Shown here: piece by piece, positions 40,427 through 48,709 of the stretch
Layout of the letters: every line of letters begins with the position of its first letter
How positions within the stretch are numbered: position 1 is the stretch's first letter
Origin: Cytophaga hutchinsonii ATCC 33406
Lineage (GTDB): Bacteria; Bacteroidota; Bacteroidia; Cytophagales; Cytophagaceae
Length of the DNA stretch: 64,000 nucleotides
Direction: 5' to 3'
Assembly (NCBI RefSeq): GCF_000014145.1
Contig: NC_008255.1
Span: 1 to 64,000, forward strand
Made by a program: the position numbers and the translations under genes
The notes under the pieces: model-generated
The model's database searches: none
What the model was told of the DNA's origin: nothing
What the model saw: the letters and a program-made list of their open reading frames with translations, nothing else

Positions 40427-41685
40427 ACATACGGACACTGGCTGCATATATGGTGTTTCAATGCGTATTTCTGATTTCATGGAGTCAGGATCTTAAGCGT
40501 GTGCAAAAAACAATCACAACATTAACGTCAAAAACATATCATGGACGCGGTGCTGCCAGCAATGGCGATGGATTAGCCGCTGCATACCTGGAAAAACAAT
40601 ATAAAGAAACAGGTTTAAAACCAGTCGACACGAACTTCTTGCAGCCATTCACCTATGCAATAAATACGTTTCCGGGCAAAATGAAATTGAAATCGAACCT
40701 GGGTGTTTTTAAACCGGGGATAGATTATATTGTCAAATCAACGAGCGGTCCAGGCAAAGGTACATGCGATGTGTATCTGGTCGACACATTGATTTTTACA
40801 GATGATGGTAAATTAAAAGAATTTCTTCAGCTGGATGTGACTGCATTGGTAGTGGTATATCCGAAAAAATATTTTAAAGAGTTTACCGCTTCAACCCCCG
40901 ATTTATTAAAGCAGCTGTATTCAGCAGCAGCCATCATTGAATTGCAGGATAAGAAACTGACCATGGCATTGGCAGATCAATCGTTTGGAACACCCGTGTT
41001 TGAAGTTTTAACAACGTCGTTTTCTCCCGATATAAAAACCATTTCATTTGAAATTGAAAATGAACTGATCAAAAAGCATCAGGCAAATAATGTTATCGGC
41101 ATGATAGAAGGGCGCTCTAAAAAGGATTCCTTTATTGTACTTACAGCACATTATGATCACCTGGGAACGCTTGGCAGGAAGGCTTATTTTCCTGGTGCCA
41201 ATGATAATGCAAGTGGTGTAAGTATGTTGCTGGAGTTTGCGCATTATTACATGGAAAACCCGCCGGAATATTCCATGCTGTTTATTGCTTTTGCCGGTGA
41301 AGAGTCCGGTTTACTTGGCTCGTCGTATTTTGTAGCGCATCCATTGGTTCCATTAGCCGGCATTCATTTCCTGATTAATCTGGATCTGTTGGGAACAGGG
41401 GATGATGGCATTATGGTTGTAAACGGAAGTGTATTTAAACCCGCTTACAACAGACTTATAGCCATCAATGAAGAGAAAAAGCTGTTGCCTGCTATTAAGA
41501 TGCGTGGCGAGGCAGCTAATTCCGATCACTATCCATTTTATAAAAAAGGTGTTCCGTGTTTTTTTATTTACACCTTGGGCGGAGTCGCAGCTTACCATGA
41601 TGTACAGGATGTTGCAAAGACATTGCCGCTGACGAAGTATAGGGAAGTGTTTCAGCTGATTGTTTTGTTCAACGGTGAAAAATGA
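40423..41685 (+). CDS. Exported M28 family zinc peptidase
   Basis: The 420-residue protein has a signal peptide (about 1-21). The M28 domain (about 215-415) shows the two-zinc ligands: AHYDHLG (about 243-249), PGANDNASG (about 257-265), GEESGLLGS (about 290-298), NLDLLG (about 320) and a final YHDVQD histidine (about 395). Such enzymes trim N-terminal amino acids or peptides in the periplasm. It is the last chromosomal gene before the integrated element, with an AT-rich spacer and terminator after it. Confidence 0.9.
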   Translation: MNIRTLAAYMVFQCVFLISWSQDLKRVQKTITTLTSKTYHGRGAASNGDGLAAAYLEKQYKETGLKPVDTNFLQPFTYAINTFPGKMKLKSNLGVFKPGIDYIVKSTSGPGKGTCDVYLVDTLIFTDDGKLKEFLQLDVTALVVVYPKKYFKEFTASTPDLLKQLYSAAAIIELQDKKLTMALADQSFGTPVFEVLTTSFSPDIKTISFEIENELIKKHQANNVIGMIEGRSKKDSFIVLTAHYDHLGTLGRKAYFPGANDNASGVSMLLEFAHYYMENPPEYSMLFIAFAGEESGLLGSSYFVAHPLVPLAGIHFLINLDLLGTGDDGIMVVNGSVFKPAYNRLIAINEEKKLLPAIKMRGEAANSDHYPFYKKGVPCFFIYTLGGVAAYHDVQDVAKTLPLTKYREVFQLIVLFNGEK

Positions 41686-41835
41686 CACGTTAGATTTGAC
41701 TGTATAAAAATAATATTAAAAATTTTTGTATTTAGAAACAGGCAACGACAATACAATACACTATATATGATGTGATATTCCGGCGATAAAAATCCCAATG
41801 GAATATTTCAGCCACGGTTCAATTTTCAATAAATA

Positions 41836-41867
41836 AAAAAGGTTACTAATTGCTTAGTAACCTTTTT
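41836..41867. terminator. Hairpin abutting attL, probably the original tRNA-Asn terminator
   Basis: A hairpin (GGTTACTAA, loop TTGC, TTAGTAACC) has A-run and T-run flanks, so it works in both directions. It ends one base before the left copy of the tRNA 3' end. Before insertion this hairpin would have stood directly downstream of the minus-strand tRNA-Asn, which explains its position. Confidence 0.75.
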
Positions 41868-41879
41868 GCTCCCCCTCTT
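41868..41879. repeat. attL: left copy of the 12-bp tRNA-end repeat
   Basis: GCTCCCCCTCTT is identical to 63361-63372 and corresponds to the discriminator base, 3' acceptor strand and first T-stem bases of tRNA-Asn on the minus strand. A further TCGAACCAA occurs a few bases inside both ends at slightly different spacing (41891 and 63377), perhaps a relic of the original tRNA likeness of the att site. Confidence 0.8.
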
Positions 41880-42372
41880 ATCGAAATATCGAACCAATTC
41901 ATTAAAGATTTAGAGAAATTGTATTGGTTGTCAGTAGATTATCAATAATCTATTTATAGAATTTTACAATTCTATAAATTTTTACTGTATAAATCATTTT
42001 GATAAAAATGTCTATTGGAATAGTTTAATTTATATTACCTAAAAATGCAAAAAAGGTAATACAACCTCATTTTAATTCAATTGTTAGTAAAAGTAAAGCT
42101 GTTTTTGATTTGTTTTTCTTGGAAAAGGATAGATATTTGAAAATCAGCTAATTTTTGAATGTGTTAAAACCCCCATATTTTTTGCATTCGATTATTTAAG
42201 CACAGTATATTAATAACATGTTAACCAGTTATAGTTAATGGAATAAAATTCTTTATCCAGCAGCAGATCATGACTCGTGTTTTAAGGTCATTGCGGAAAC
42301 ATAGTAAACATTAAAATTTTCTGGAGAAGGCATTATTTAGACACAGCAATATTTTGACTTTATTTTAAAATT
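41880..42372. other. Left-end spacer with two adjacent palindromes, no gene seen
   Basis: This 493-bp A/T-rich stretch holds no credible ORF longer than about 25 codons. It contains a perfect 8-bp-arm palindrome at 41935-41952 (TAGATTAT, CA, ATAATCTA) directly joined to a 12-bp-arm hairpin at 41952-41979 (loop TTAC). They lie 56-100 bases inside attL and could be recombinase or regulator sites. In the circular form the first 23 codons here would extend the integrase. Confidence 0.5.
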
Positions 42373-44673
42373 ATGACACAAATAGATTACAAAAAAGCAT
42401 TTTCAAAGTTAAGTCACATTAAAGCATTATCTCATGATCAAAAATTTGATCAAATTGTTCAAAATTTAATCACTCTTGCTTTAAATCAAAAGGTAGAGGA
42501 AAATCCAAAAAATGAAGCACAAGTAGCGGCTAGAATTAATGACATTTATGGAATGTCTATAAGGCTTCCAATAATTTTATCAAATATCGATAAACTACTT
42601 TCATTAGGTGAAATAACAAAAGATCCATTATCAAAACAACTACATGTCACGCCAGTTATTTCAAATAAATTAAAACAACGACTTGAAGTTGCATCTCAAT
42701 TAGAGAATAGAGTAAAAATTGGGTGGTATAATGAATTGAAAGCTTTCAATCCTGATATCTCAGATGAAACATTAAATACTCTTTGGGAATGTTTAGAATC
42801 ATATTTATGTAATGTTTTTGAACAGCATGGTATACAAACACTACATTTACTAAATCCCAATGCGAAAATTGAAGAAGACGATCAGAAAAGTTTGACAGAT
42901 ATAATTGAAAATATTATAAAAGAAAACAATGATTCATTATCAAAAGAAATTTTAATTGCTTCAATTAATCAATTCATAACAAACGCAGACGAAACTCGAA
43001 CAAATTTTATTTCCCAACTAGCTGATTCGACCTTCACAAGCTTTGCTTTAACATCGGATGCAGAAACTGTAAATTTTTTAAATGAGCGATATAATAATCT
43101 ACAACTATTTCTAGACACAAATTTTATTTTCGGAATTTTAGATTTGCATAAAAATAGTGAAGATGCTTCAGCTAGAGAAATTCTAGAGGAGGTTAAAAAA
43201 AATAGGTTACCTTTTAGACTCGCTTACCACCCCGAAACCTTAGCCGAATTTAAAAGAGCTTTTGATGCAAGAGCTCTACACATTAGGGCATCAAAATGGA
43301 CTAGAGAAACTAGTAGAGTTGCAATAACTGTTGATGGATTAAGTCCATTAGAAGAACTATTTCACAAACAAAATATAGATAATGAAATTGATACCTCTGT
43401 ATTTTTGGACAAATATGATCATGTTGACATTATTCTTAAAGACCTAGGCTTAATAGAATATACACCACAAGCTTTTACAAGTGATGAGGAATATGTAGAT
43501 ATTGAAAGTGACATTGAAAAATATCAAATATTTTATGATCCATTAACTAATAGAAAGCCCAAATCTTATCTTGGATTCAAACATGATGTTGTTGTAATAA
43601 GAGAAGTGCGTAGGCTTAATCCTAGAAAAACAAAATTTTTAGAAAGTCATGCATTTTTTATAAGCTCAGATTATATACTCGCAAAATTTGAAAAAAAGCA
43701 TTATAGAAGAAATTGGGAAATAAATTATGTTGTTAGTCCGAGTGTCTTTTTACAATTAATTAGACCATTTATTGAAAATGATTACTCTTCAAATAAACGC
43801 TTTATTGATACTTTTTCTATTCCAGAATTGCGTGCTTTTGAAATTGATTATTCATCAACACGTTCAAAAGCTCTTCAAATTTTAAACGATAATTATCATG
43901 ATACCTCTTTTGAAACAAAGGTGAAAATTTTAAGAGATCAAGTGATCTTAGAAAAATTAAAAAAGGCAAATGACGATTTCTCAGTTCAACTTGAAATAAT
44001 AGAAAATCAAATTTCAATAGAAAATCAAATTCTCACAAAGCAGAAAGAAGAAGCTTTAAATGATATTCAAAAAATACAAAAAGAAAAGGATAGAATTGAA
44101 GAAGATAAGTACAAAGTAGAAGTTGAGAAAGAGACTGCTTTGACAGAAATTGAAATTAAGAATACTGAACTAAAAGTTAAATCAGAAGAATTAATTGTAT
44201 TAAAGAACACTCATGCTATTTTAGAACTTAAACAACAATTAGAATATAAACAACAATTGCTTTCAATAACAGAAAGAAATATTGAATCTTATGATAAAAG
44301 ACATCCTCCTATAGCTGCTATAATTGAAAAAAAGTTGAAAAATCATAGATTCTATTGGGTATTATCACCTGTTTTATTTTTTGCTTTTGTTATTTTCCTT
44401 ATTTATAAATTATCTTGGGAAATCATGGAACCTTACACTTATATTTTTTCGATGATAGCTGCATTGGCGGGGTATTTATATTTTGCTATAAATGGAGATA
44501 GTTTTGACCCGAGAAAATATTTTAAATATTACAACAAAGGAATCACTTCTAAAATATATAGTGAATTTGATTTCAATATTGCAGACCTTGAATTGCAAAA
44601 GGAAACAAAAAAATCTTTAGAAGATGAAATAATAGGACTTAAAGCTGAAATTCAAAAAAAACAAATCCCCTAA
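42373..44673 (+). CDS. Membrane-anchored PIN-like nuclease with coiled coil
   Basis: The 766-residue protein has a helical N-terminal part (about 1-235) and then a PIN-like nuclease core. The expected acidic residues are visible: LFLDTNFIF (D about 248), HPETLAEF (E about 290), FKHDVVVIREV (D about 400) and FFISSDYILAKF (D about 433). A long coiled coil runs about 540-640, followed by two membrane helices (about 660-680 and 688-710) and a charged C-terminal tail. PIN domains cut RNA, often as toxins. A membrane-tethered PIN nuclease at the head of a defence-like region suggests an abortive-infection effector; this is inference. I do not recognise a named system. Confidence 0.6.
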   Translation: MTQIDYKKAFSKLSHIKALSHDQKFDQIVQNLITLALNQKVEENPKNEAQVAARINDIYGMSIRLPIILSNIDKLLSLGEITKDPLSKQLHVTPVISNKLKQRLEVASQLENRVKIGWYNELKAFNPDISDETLNTLWECLESYLCNVFEQHGIQTLHLLNPNAKIEEDDQKSLTDIIENIIKENNDSLSKEILIASINQFITNADETRTNFISQLADSTFTSFALTSDAETVNFLNERYNNLQLFLDTNFIFGILDLHKNSEDASAREILEEVKKNRLPFRLAYHPETLAEFKRAFDARALHIRASKWTRETSRVAITVDGLSPLEELFHKQNIDNEIDTSVFLDKYDHVDIILKDLGLIEYTPQAFTSDEEYVDIESDIEKYQIFYDPLTNRKPKSYLGFKHDVVVIREVRRLNPRKTKFLESHAFFISSDYILAKFEKKHYRRNWEINYVVSPSVFLQLIRPFIENDYSSNKRFIDTFSIPELRAFEIDYSSTRSKALQILNDNYHDTSFETKVKILRDQVILEKLKKANDDFSVQLEIIENQISIENQILTKQKEEALNDIQKIQKEKDRIEEDKYKVEVEKETALTEIEIKNTELKVKSEELIVLKNTHAILELKQQLEYKQQLLSITERNIESYDKRHPPIAAIIEKKLKNHRFYWVLSPVLFFAFVIFLIYKLSWEIMEPYTYIFSMIAALAGYLYFAINGDSFDPRKYFKYYNKGITSKIYSEFDFNIADLELQKETKKSLEDEIIGLKAEIQKKQIP

Positions 44674-44722
44674 AAACAGATAGTGATTTACGCAATTTTG
44701 AAACTTCGATACGTCACAACGG

Positions 44723-44787
44723 ATGTCTTATATTCAAGACATGGTTTCAGAATGTTGAGGAAGCAACAAACATTCAATTACTAGTAA
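44723..44787. promoter_or_regulatory. Two small palindromes upstream of the XRE-ImmA gene
   Basis: ATGTCTT-ATATTC-AAGACAT (44723-44742) and the 10-bp palindrome TTACTAGTAA (44778-44787) lie 60-124 bases before the XRE-ImmA start. They are candidate operators for that XRE protein, a common autoregulatory set-up. No binding evidence exists. Confidence 0.35.
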
Positions 44788-44846
44788 AGTTGTTAATGTT
44801 GTATTAGGCAAACACTCTGCTCTTATTAATTATAGTAAAACATAAT

Positions 44847-45980
44847 ATGCCAATAGATAGAGTATCATTAGGAAATAAATTAAGTCGCTGTAGGCAAAAC
44901 CTAGATCTCGAATTGTCTGATGTGTCTAAAAAGATTGGATTGCCTTTAGAACGTTTAGATCAAATTGAGAAAGGCATTAAAGAGCCCACAGGAGATGAGA
45001 TCTTAATTTTTGCAGATTTTTATAGGCAGGATTATAAATACTTTATTAGCAATGAGAGATTATCAGCGTCTGAACAGGTTGAAATACTATATCGCAAATT
45101 TGGTGATATTTTTTCAAAAGAAGATAGGTGGGCGATCCAAGAGTTTATTTTTTTATGCGAAAATGAACAAGACATTTTAAATTATTTAGATTTTAATAAA
45201 TTAAATTTCATTGCTCCTAAGTACTCTCACGTATATAAATCACAAGGCACTGAAACTGCTGAAAAACTTAGGCATTTTTTGGGATATAAAAATGAGGAAT
45301 TGTATTCTGATTTATATTCTGAGTTTAGAAAAATTGGACTTCATGTTTTTCGAAGAAAATTAAACAATTCGCAAATATCAGGTTTGTTTATTAAACATCC
45401 CGTTGCTGGGAAATGTATTCTTGTAAATTATGATGATGATACTTACAGACAGAATTTTACTCTCTGTCATGAAGTTTGTCATGCTTTATTAGATGATGAA
45501 CATGAAATTAATATATCTTTTAAATCTGAAAATGATTATAGAGAAATTAGAGCCAATACTTTTGCAGGTAGTTTTTTGATTCCTCTGAGCTATATCGAAA
45601 AGTTTAAATTATTAACATGGACTGAGGAATTGGTATTGAAGATTGCTATACAATTAAAGGTTAATATTCAAACCTTGCTAATTGTATTGAAATCCAACAA
45701 TTGTATTAATCAAAATTTATACGATAAGTTCATTAAGCTTAAAATTTCAAGAAAGGATAAAGATGACTATGAATTGAAAGGTGTTTCACCAGCTATCCTT
45801 TCATCAAAGAAACTTTTATTGGAAAGAGGTTTATCAATGTTTTATGTTAAAAAATGCCATGAAGCATATGTAAATGGGCATATTTCATCTGGAAAGCTAG
45901 CCGCAAACCTGCTCGTTGATGAATCAGAGCTACCTTTTATTTTAGACTTGTTTAAACTGAAACTAAATTATGAACATTGA
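44847..45980 (+). CDS. XRE helix-turn-helix / ImmA-IrrE (M78) metallopeptidase
   Basis: The 377-residue protein starts with an XRE-type HTH (about 7-65: LGNKLSRCRQNLDLELSDVS) and continues with an ImmA/IrrE zinc peptidase domain with FTLCHEVCHALLDDEHEI, where HEVCH (about 208-212) is the HExxH motif. ImmA-type peptidases cut repressors and free mobile elements or stress genes. Here HTH and peptidase are one protein. It overlaps the small PIN gene by 11 bases, so the pair is probably a toxin-antitoxin or regulator-effector unit. Confidence 0.85.
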   Translation: MPIDRVSLGNKLSRCRQNLDLELSDVSKKIGLPLERLDQIEKGIKEPTGDEILIFADFYRQDYKYFISNERLSASEQVEILYRKFGDIFSKEDRWAIQEFIFLCENEQDILNYLDFNKLNFIAPKYSHVYKSQGTETAEKLRHFLGYKNEELYSDLYSEFRKIGLHVFRRKLNNSQISGLFIKHPVAGKCILVNYDDDTYRQNFTLCHEVCHALLDDEHEINISFKSENDYREIRANTFAGSFLIPLSYIEKFKLLTWTEELVLKIAIQLKVNIQTLLIVLKSNNCINQNLYDKFIKLKISRKDKDDYELKGVSPAILSSKKLLLERGLSMFYVKKCHEAYVNGHISSGKLAANLLVDESELPFILDLFKLKLNYEH

Positions 45981-46545
45981 TATTACAGAGTTTCAAAAAA
46001 TTAACGTTATTGATTCATGTGCAATTGATAATCTTCTTTCATCGGAAACACTATACCGTGCTGCAAAATCTTCTAATTGTAGTTTTTGCTATACAAAATT
46101 TGTTGAATACGAAGTGCTATTTAAGGCTAGAAGAACAATAAATGAAAAGTCTAAAAAACTTCAAGAAAAGCTTAAAGATGAAACGAAAGCTAATAGATTT
46201 GAGTGTCATAATTTAAGCATCGATGATTTGCAAGAAGTAGAAATACTAAAACAAAGGAAACGATTAAGTGTTGGAGAATTATCAAGTATTGCATTCGCTA
46301 AAAAGATTAACCAAAGTTTCATGACTGATGACTTAGGAGCAAGAAAACTAGGGAGTTTGATTTTAGGAACTAAAAGAGTGCAAACTACACCACACTTGAT
46401 TGGTTGGCTATTTTATATTCGGGAATTAACTGACAGTGATTTTTCGATAATTGTTTCGGAGCATAAAGAGTATGAAAGGCCATTGAGCAAATATTTTGAG
46501 GAAGCTTATCATGAGAGTTTAAGAATAAAGAGTATGAATAAATAA
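45970..46545 (+). CDS. PIN-domain protein, probable toxin partner of XRE-ImmA
   Basis: The 191-residue protein carries PIN-like acidic positions: INVIDSCAIDNLL (D15), the KFVEYEVLFK helix (E about 46), LSVGELSSIAFAKK (E about 104) and FMTDDLGARKLG (D about 118-119). These would bind Mg2+/Mn2+ for RNA cleavage. Its start overlaps the XRE-ImmA gene by 11 bases, the arrangement typical of translationally coupled toxin-antitoxin pairs. The last codons are part of a 25-bp perfect inverted repeat. Target RNA is unknown. Confidence 0.75.
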   Translation: MNIDITEFQKINVIDSCAIDNLLSSETLYRAAKSSNCSFCYTKFVEYEVLFKARRTINEKSKKLQEKLKDETKANRFECHNLSIDDLQEVEILKQRKRLSVGELSSIAFAKKINQSFMTDDLGARKLGSLILGTKRVQTTPHLIGWLFYIRELTDSDFSIIVSEHKEYERPLSKYFEEAYHESLRIKSMNK

Positions 46546-46581
46546 TATGCGTAGTTATATTATTTATTCATACTCTTTATT
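46524..46581. terminator. Perfect 25-bp inverted repeat overlapping the PIN gene stop
   Basis: Arms 46524-46548 and 46557-46581 are perfect complements around the loop GCGTAGTT. The left arm includes the last seven codons and the stop of the PIN gene. The stem is long but A/T-rich and followed by only a short T-rich stretch, so it could be a terminator, an mRNA-stabilising 3' hairpin or a protein-binding site. Confidence 0.6.
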
Positions 46582-46659
46582 AGTAAGAATAAGTTCTTTT
46601 TCTGCTGGAGTTGAAATTCTGTTATAAATAATACATACAAAACATTATACCAATTTAAA

Positions 46660-47610
46660 GTGATCCACGCTAAAAACGTACAAGGACAAAAAATTAAAGT
46701 TTCTTTTTCAGGAGAAAAGGCAAAGTGCATTGATTGTGGACAAGATGTACGTGGACATAAAGGGAGAATGAAAATACCATACTGGCAGCATTTAAATAAA
46801 AAGGACTGCGATGCTTGGTTTGAACCAATTACCAGATGGCATATTGATTGGCAGAATAAATTTCCAAAAGAATTTCAAGAAGTAAGTTTAATAGATCCTA
46901 ACACAAAAGAATTTCATAGAGCTGATGTTAGAACAAATTCTGGATTAGTCATAGAGGTCCAACATTCTCCCATAAAACCCGATGAGATTGAGCAAAGAGA
47001 AAATTTTTATGGAAAAAATAAATTATTGTGGATTTTAAATGGTGAAAGTCTATTAAAGCATTGTAGACTAAATTATCGCTATGAAAAAAAGGAAATGTCA
47101 TTATCGTTTGAAATACCTCATTACTTAGATAAATCCCCTGAATTTAATTTTCAAGCTTTCAATGAGTATTTTTTGAAAAGTCAAGCATTAAATAAAATTA
47201 GAATCCATCCTGATTTATTAGATTTTGAAAATCAGAATGGAAATTATTTTTTATTTCATTTCAATAATAGCGTGTCATTTGAATCTATAAAATATGAACT
47301 AATTTATGATGCCAGAAAAATTTTAAATATTTTATTGAATGAAAAATTTCATGAAGATTACTTGAACGAGTTTAAAATTAATTATACAGACATACCGCAA
47401 GACAGATTTAGAAACATTAATCTTATAAAAAAATATTGGAGACCTTTTATTGATTTGATGAAACACCCTGTTTTTATTGACAATCTGGAAGGTATTGAAA
47501 CTGACAAGATATATTTTTATCAGAAAAATGAAATTATTGATAAAGATGAATTTATTAAGAATATTGAAAAAAGCTGGTTGGCTGGTTATAATAAGAAGCA
47601 TTTATTATAA
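46660..47610 (+). CDS. CoiA-like nuclease domain protein
   Basis: The 316-residue protein has a zinc-ribbon-like N-terminus (KCIDCGQDVRGHKGR, about 20-34) followed by a nuclease domain with WHIDWQNKF, HRADVRTNSGLVIEVQHSPI (about 88-107). The D...ExQ pattern is the PD-(D/E)XK core of the CoiA family, first known from competence. There are no other competence genes here, so a defence or DNA-processing role in this operon is more likely (inference). The start is GTG 46660. It precedes the MBL gene by 27 bases and may start the long operon to 56270. Confidence 0.7.
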   Translation: MIHAKNVQGQKIKVSFSGEKAKCIDCGQDVRGHKGRMKIPYWQHLNKKDCDAWFEPITRWHIDWQNKFPKEFQEVSLIDPNTKEFHRADVRTNSGLVIEVQHSPIKPDEIEQRENFYGKNKLLWILNGESLLKHCRLNYRYEKKEMSLSFEIPHYLDKSPEFNFQAFNEYFLKSQALNKIRIHPDLLDFENQNGNYFLFHFNNSVSFESIKYELIYDARKILNILLNEKFHEDYLNEFKINYTDIPQDRFRNINLIKKYWRPFIDLMKHPVFIDNLEGIETDKIYFYQKNEIIDKDEFIKNIEKSWLAGYNKKHLL

Positions 47611-47637
47611 CCAGTCTTTTATAATTTTAATGACAAT

Positions 47638-48705
47638 ATGAAGATAAAATTTTTAAAAGCATTCAATGGTGATTCCATTTTAATTTCGTTTGCAGAAGAT
47701 GGCAAATCAAGAAACATTCTAATTGACGGAGGGATGCCAGCAACTTACGTTCGGAAAGGTAAAAATGGAAAACCCGAATATGGAGAACTCAAATCCACTA
47801 TTGACGCAATTCGAGAACGTGATGAAAAAATTGATCTTCTTATTCTTACTCATGTTGATAATGATCATATTGGAGGTTTGTTAAAATGGTTTGAAAAAGA
47901 CCAGGATGCTTATAAACTAATCGGACGAATTTGGTTTAACTCAGGCAAGCTTATTTCGGAATTTTTTAACCAAAAAGAAAATGAAGAAAATTTTGTAAAG
48001 ATAAACCCAGATGAAAGTACTCTAACTAGTATTAGAGGAGGAGTGACGTTTGAGGATTACATTGAGACGAGGGGAATTTGGGATAGAAGAATAGTAATTG
48101 CTTTAGAATATTTTGAGTATTTAGGTATTAATTTTAAAATTTTATCACCAAGTTCAGACAAATTAAAATTATTACTTGGTAAATGGGAGAAAGAAGCTCC
48201 TAAGTCTTTATACACGTCACCCGAAAAAAATGACTATGAACTTACACTTAACCAACATATTGAAAATGATAAATTCGAGGAAGATACCACTATTCACAAT
48301 GGTAGTTCAATTGCTTTTATAATAACATTCGAAAATAAAAACTTTGTTTTTTTAGCTGACGCACATCCTACAATTGTAGCTAACTCATTAAAAGAACTAG
48401 GATATTCAAACGAAAAACCATTAAAAGCTGAATTGGTTAAAATTTCGCATCATGGCAGTAAGGCAAATAATAGTATTGAAATGCTAAAATTAATTACAAC
48501 TAATAAGTATTTAATTAGCACCAATGGTGACAAAGATGCTCATCCGAATAAACAGTTGCTAGCAAGGCTTGCTTCGATAAATGATAGTTGTGAAGTGTAT
48601 TTTAATTATCCTGGACAAATCGAAAAAATATTCAAGCCTGAAGATCGAGCAGATTTTCCTAATTTTAAACCAGTTAACATGGAAGATAACGAATTTACAT
48701 TTTAA
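47638..48705 (+). CDS. Metallo-beta-lactamase-fold hydrolase (ComEC-type), part of ABC-3C-like system
   Basis: The 355-residue protein has the MBL metal site LTHVDNDHIGG (HxDxDH, about 71-76), with IDGG upstream, FLADAH (about 240-245) and ISHHGSKANN (about 269-278) further on. ComEC/Rec2-like MBL proteins act as nucleases or phosphodiesterases, so nucleic acid cleavage is the likely effector activity. No signal peptide or membrane span is seen, unlike ComEC. Only four bases separate its stop from the protease gene. MBL plus trypsin-like protease also occurs in type 1 Avs systems. Confidence 0.8.
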   Translation: MKIKFLKAFNGDSILISFAEDGKSRNILIDGGMPATYVRKGKNGKPEYGELKSTIDAIRERDEKIDLLILTHVDNDHIGGLLKWFEKDQDAYKLIGRIWFNSGKLISEFFNQKENEENFVKINPDESTLTSIRGGVTFEDYIETRGIWDRRIVIALEYFEYLGINFKILSPSSDKLKLLLGKWEKEAPKSLYTSPEKNDYELTLNQHIENDKFEEDTTIHNGSSIAFIITFENKNFVFLADAHPTIVANSLKELGYSNEKPLKAELVKISHHGSKANNSIEMLKLITTNKYLISTNGDKDAHPNKQLLARLASINDSCEVYFNYPGQIEKIFKPEDRADFPNFKPVNMEDNEFTF

Positions 48706-48709
48706 ATAA

